64,000 bases of DNA. It comes from GWF2-50-93 sp049297395 (lineage in GTDB: Bacteria > Verrucomicrobiota > Lentisphaeria > Victivallales > GWF2-50-93). The translations under genes and the position numbers were made by a program. Positions 61,020 to 64,000 of the stretch are shown here, piece after piece. The notes below the pieces were generated by a model. It was given only the letters and a program-made list of their open reading frames with translations. It made no database searches and was not told where the DNA came from. The stretch covers positions 1 to 64,000 of the forward strand of contig JBAQUG010000499.1 in the NCBI GenBank assembly GCA_049297395.1, in the 5' to 3' direction. Each line of letters starts with the position of its first letter. Within the stretch, counting starts at the first letter, position 1.

Positions 61020-62158
61020 CACTGATAAAGAAAATGACATATCGCGAACGATTTCATGCAACAGTAAATCATAAGCCCGTAGACCGTGTGCCGTTTGATC
61101 TTGGCGCTACAGCACATACGACCATTGCAAGCCAAGGCGCAAAATTGAAATTCCAGCGGTTTCTTGGCATCCAGCCTGTTGGCTGCGGCAATGACTGGTA
61201 CCATCTGGACGAAAGCATACTGAGACATTTTGATATTGATTTCAGGGCCGTGGGAAATCTTCTTGAGCCGCATGGCGGCGTGGCAAAAAAGATATCTGAC
61301 ACTGAGAATGTCGATTCCTGGGGCATAAGGCGTGTGTTTACAGGACTATACTGGGATATCGTTGAGCCGCCGCTGAAAGGAGCCGCAATAGAAGATCTTG
61401 AAAAATATCCGTGGCCACGCGTGGAGAATATTTCCCGGAAAGAAATTGATGCTTACAGGAGGGAAGCGAAACGGCTATATGAGGAAACACCGTATGTGGT
61501 CTGCGCCCTGCATCCGGTGCTTGGTGTGCTTGAACTCGGATGCTGGATGTGCGGTTTCGATGACTTTATGCTTAAAATGGCCATGGAACCGGATTTTGTG
61601 CGCAGGTTCTTCGACATAATTTTGGACTACCAGAAAAAAACAATTGAAATCTATTATGGCGCTATTGGCGAGTTTATCCACGTGACAACAAGCGGCGATG
61701 ATTTCGGCACACAGAACGGACCGTTTATTTCCCCGGATATGTTCTCGCAGCTTGTCGCTCCGTACTATAAGGAACGCATTGCTCACACCAGGCGTTACAC
61801 GAAAGCCAAGTATTTCCATCACACTTGTGGTGCAGTATTTCCGATAGTCCCGCATCTCATAGATGCAGGAGTGGACATACTCAACCCGATACAACCTGGA
61901 GCTAAAGACATGGAGCCAGCAAAATTGAAGGCCGCTTATGGCGGGCAACTCACTTTCTGGGGTGGTATTGACACACAGCATGTATTGCCTGAAGGTATGC
62001 CAGAGGATGTGGAGCGGGAGGTGTTTCACGTTCTTGACGCCATGGGTGGAAATGGTGGATATGTGCTTGCGCCTGCGCACAATATCCAGGTGGATGTGCC
62101 ACCGCGGAACATCGCTGCAATATATGAAGCCGGCAGGAAATATCATGCAGGCAAATAA
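61016..62158 (+). CDS. URO-D-like methyltransferase family protein
   Basis: The 380-residue protein starts TYRERFHATVNHKPVDRVPFD, with FIHVTTSGDDFGTQNGPFIS, the H-x-C-G block FHHTCGAV and a C-terminal LAPAHNIQVDVPPRNI. This form is common in PVC genomes and of unknown substrate. The ATG at 61016 overlaps the stop of the upstream gene as ATGA and has AGAGAG before it. Confidence 0.8.
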   Translation: MTLIKKMTYRERFHATVNHKPVDRVPFDLGATAHTTIASQGAKLKFQRFLGIQPVGCGNDWYHLDESILRHFDIDFRAVGNLLEPHGGVAKKISDTENVDSWGIRRVFTGLYWDIVEPPLKGAAIEDLEKYPWPRVENISRKEIDAYRREAKRLYEETPYVVCALHPVLGVLELGCWMCGFDDFMLKMAMEPDFVRRFFDIILDYQKKTIEIYYGAIGEFIHVTTSGDDFGTQNGPFISPDMFSQLVAPYYKERIAHTRRYTKAKYFHHTCGAVFPIVPHLIDAGVDILNPIQPGAKDMEPAKLKAAYGGQLTFWGGIDTQHVLPEGMPEDVEREVFHVLDAMGGNGGYVLAPAHNIQVDVPPRNIAAIYEAGRKYHAGK

Positions 62159-62176
62159 ACAGGAGGTTTCAGTAAC

Positions 62177-63307
62177 ATGACTTCACGTGAAAGAATTAAA
62201 ACGGTGCTCAGAGGGGAAATCCCCGACTGCGTTCCGGTGGATCCCGACATTTCGAACATGATCCCGTGCAGGCTGACGGGCAAGCCGTTCTGGGATATCT
62301 ATGTCCGCCAGGATCCTCCGCTGTGGAAGGCCTACATCGATGCTGTGAAATATTTCGGCATTGACGGCGGGGTGGGAAGCTTGTACAGCGTGGACATATT
62401 CGAGGATGACAAGTGCGACAAACCGGAAAACCGCATCGTGCATCGCAACGAGGACGGGAGTTTCGTCACACAGGAATATTTTCCAAAGAGCGGCACATGG
62501 AGCGAATTCGTGGTAGTGCATACCGCCGACCAGCCGCCGCCATCGTGGCTGCGTCCGCAGACGATAGGCCTTCCACCCGTGCCGTCGACATGGGAGCCTG
62601 TAACTGGTGTCAAGGAATGGCCTACGGGAATAGAGCTCTGGAAGCTGGTGAAAAAAGAAATGGGGGAGCATGGCGTTGTACCAGTATTAAGCGGCATGTG
62701 TACGCTTCTGCTCAACGGAGCCGAAGGCATCTATGAATATTACGATCATCCGGAAAAAACGCATGAGCGCCGCGAACAGATGATGGATGCCGTTGAAAAG
62801 CGGATGAACATCATCGCAGGTCTTGATGAAAAGCCCGATTTGATTCTTTGCGGCGGATCGGGCACGCTCGTGTTCCAAACTCCGGATTTTGTACGCGAGA
62901 TGGTCATCCCGATGCTTAAGAAGACTGCCGGGATGGCATACGATCTTGGCATTCCAACCCATGTCCATTCGTGCGGGCCGGAAAAGGAACTCGTCAAAAT
63001 GGTTGCCGAGGAGACCAGGGTCACTGTCATAGATCCGCTTGAAATGCCGCCAATGGGAAACTGCGACCTGAAGGAGTTGAAGCGCCTCTACGGGAAAAAG
63101 ATTGTGCTCAAGGGAAACCTGCACACCACTGATGTCATGCTCAGGGGCACTGTCGACGATGTGGTGCGCGCCAGCAAGAAAGCCATTGACGACGCCGCTG
63201 AAGGCGGAAGATTCATTCTTTCAACAGGCGACCAGTGCGGCAGGGATACTCCCTTCGAAAACATCCATGCCATGGTGGAGACCGCAAGGACTTATGGGAG
63301 GTATTGA
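62177..63307 (+). CDS. URO-D-like methyltransferase family protein
   Basis: The 376-residue protein has the start SRERIKTVLRGEIPDCVPVD, an H-x-C-G block (THVHSCGPE) and a C-terminal LSTGDQCGRDTPFENI. It shares the GTGDQ/STGDQ variant with the protein at 32574, so these two are probably of the same subgroup. AGGAGG lies ten bases before the ATG. It is third of the tandem URO-D genes following the beta-mannosidase. Confidence 0.8.
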   Translation: MTSRERIKTVLRGEIPDCVPVDPDISNMIPCRLTGKPFWDIYVRQDPPLWKAYIDAVKYFGIDGGVGSLYSVDIFEDDKCDKPENRIVHRNEDGSFVTQEYFPKSGTWSEFVVVHTADQPPPSWLRPQTIGLPPVPSTWEPVTGVKEWPTGIELWKLVKKEMGEHGVVPVLSGMCTLLLNGAEGIYEYYDHPEKTHERREQMMDAVEKRMNIIAGLDEKPDLILCGGSGTLVFQTPDFVREMVIPMLKKTAGMAYDLGIPTHVHSCGPEKELVKMVAEETRVTVIDPLEMPPMGNCDLKELKRLYGKKIVLKGNLHTTDVMLRGTVDDVVRASKKAIDDAAEGGRFILSTGDQCGRDTPFENIHAMVETARTYGRY

Positions 63308-63634
63308 GAGATGTAATTTCAAAACTAGGAATTCAGGAGTCAGAATCCAGCGGCCTACTGCAGTGGCCGCAGTTTTATCAGCGTGAAACTTAAGTAGTTT
63401 TTGTCTCCGCATTGCGCGGGACAAGCGTCGCTTCGCTCGGCTATGCGATCTCCGAGCGCAAAAGACAAAGAGGCCGATTGCGCCAAGGATGTCGCAAGCT
63501 ACTCAAATCAAGTTTCAAAGGAGGAGACAGAATTAAAATTGAACTCAAATTCGGTTTTATTCTGAATCCTGACTGCTTTTGCAATTGACAGACATGAAAA
63601 TAAAAATACCAATCACTAAACAAAGGATATGAAT
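63308..63634. repeat. Gene-free stretch with nested inverted repeats
   Basis: The hairpin GCGGCC...GGCCGC (63350-63370) is followed by arms GAAACTT (63384) and AAGTTTC (63510-63516) enclosing inner pairs with GTCTCCGC-like and GCGCAAAAGAC sequence. Outer copies of a TCAGGAGTCAGAAT-like motif (63333-63347) and its inverse (63558-63575) flank it. No gene is visible. It is probably a non-autonomous palindromic element. Confidence 0.5.
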
Positions 63635-64000
63635 ATGTCGTTTCCCAACGGAAGATGGCATGGCGATGAATATTATTTCGGACTTCACTATGATCTCCAT
63701 GCGAAAAAAGAGGACACCGATCTGGGCGCCCGCTGCGGCGAGGCGGAACTTTCCGCCGCCCTGGAACTCATGGGGCCGGACTTCGTCCAGACCGACTGCA
63801 AGGGGCATCCGGGTTTTACCAGCTGGTTCAGCCGTGTTCCCGATGCGACAGTGTCCCCGGGAGTAGTCAAGGACGCGATGGAACAATGGCGTGCCGCAAC
63901 CAGGAAGCTCGGCCTGCCGCTGCACTGCCACTATTCGGGAATCTGGGATAAGGCCGCAGGCGCCAAGCACCCGGAATGGGCCGTAGTCCCGGCTGCTGTA
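63635..64000 (+). CDS. Start of a probable glycoside hydrolase-like protein (truncated by window end)
   Basis: The first 122 codons are open to the end of the window. The N-terminus reads YYFGLHYDLHAKKEDTDLG, then LMGPDFVQTDCKGHPGF and LHCHYSGIWD, like the first strands of a TIM-barrel hydrolase of the uncharacterised GHL/alpha-fucosidase-like type. AAAGGA lies seven bases before this ATG; an in-frame ATG six bases earlier is too close. No signal peptide is present. The family assignment is tentative as only the start is visible. Confidence 0.55.
   Translation, partial: MSFPNGRWHGDEYYFGLHYDLHAKKEDTDLGARCGEAELSAALELMGPDFVQTDCKGHPGFTSWFSRVPDATVSPGVVKDAMEQWRAATRKLGLPLHCHYSGIWDKAAGAKHPEWAVVPAAV

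Noticed and set aside
7859..63307. HemE (heme biosynthesis) annotation for the URO-D-like proteins
   Set aside because: The Arg-rich N-terminal substrate motif of HemE is absent, H-x-C-type blocks are present in several, and seven copies in glycan loci do not fit heme synthesis.
1..64000. CRISPR arrays
   Set aside because: All repeats found are palindromic and dispersed; none form regularly spaced direct-repeat arrays, and no cas gene is present.
1..64000. Cobalamin riboswitch upstream of URO-D genes
   Set aside because: I looked for the conserved B12-box pattern in leaders of these genes and did not see it; most leaders are too short because the genes overlap.
1..64000. tRNA or rRNA genes as integration sites
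   Set aside because: No cloverleaf-like sequence with a T-loop GTTCRANYC pattern in a plausible setting and no rRNA sequence were recognised.

Overview
The window looks like an accessory, glycan-degradation region of a PVC-superphylum bacterium, most probably Lentisphaerota or Kiritimatiellota. The inference rests on co-occurrence of prepilin-type proteins with the [25 protein letters not shown] leader, many uroporphyrinogen-decarboxylase-like (URO-D) methyltransferase paralogs, a Cys-type sulfatase, GntR/LacI and AraC regulators, and large secreted glycosidases. No rRNA, tRNA, CRISPR array, transposase, phage gene or replication origin was seen. Taxonomy is an inference; no marker gene is present.

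Layout. 0.3-3.3 kb: a fused GH65 phosphorylase/beta-phosphoglucomutase. 3.5-7.6 kb (minus): FAD oxidoreductase, beta-propeller, sugar isomerase-like protein and SDR, with a consensus sigma70 promoter ahead of the SDR. 7.9-12.2 kb: URO-D protein and a large alpha/alpha-toroid-like protein, divergent from a PocR-AraC regulator with a 21-bp-spaced direct repeat between them. 12.4-21.9 kb: IclR regulator, J-domain protein, HipBA and AbiE toxin-antitoxin pairs, a deoxyhypusine-synthase-like protein, a PfkB-HAD fusion and an SGNH esterase. 22.1-30.4 kb: GntR/LacI regulator, prepilin-like protein, a 1324-residue GH42-like enzyme, a secreted binding protein and a possibly frameshifted glycosidase fragment. 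30.5-45.9 kb: two AraC regulators bracket a plus-strand cluster (dehydrogenase, three URO-D proteins, GH38 alpha-mannosidase, SGNH esterases including a tandem two-domain one, Gfo/Idh oxidoreductase, sulfatase). 46-57 kb: a GH26-like protein with four C-terminal repeats, LacI regulator, prepilin-like protein, clan-A glycosidase with CBM9-like end, and a secreted beta-propeller. 57-64 kb: prepilin-like protein, GH2 beta-mannosidase, three tandem URO-D proteins and the start of another gene.

How it may work together. Secreted enzymes (GH42-like, GH26-like, clan-A, SGNH esterases) would trim a mannose-containing, acylated and perhaps sulfated glycan. Leaderless, presumably cytoplasmic enzymes (GH38, GH2, GH65-PGM, sulfatase, Gfo/Idh, SDR, isomerase) would finish it. 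Seven URO-D-like proteins sit inside these loci; most keep a His-x-Cys/Gly signature of cobalamin-linked methyltransferases, so removal of O-methyl groups from sugars is an attractive but unproven role. No transporter gene was recognised.

The intergenic DNA is rich in palindromic repeat families. The most striking copy lies inside the PfkB-HAD gene: a 104-bp palindromic element bounded by a 7-bp direct repeat, adding exactly 37 codons in frame.
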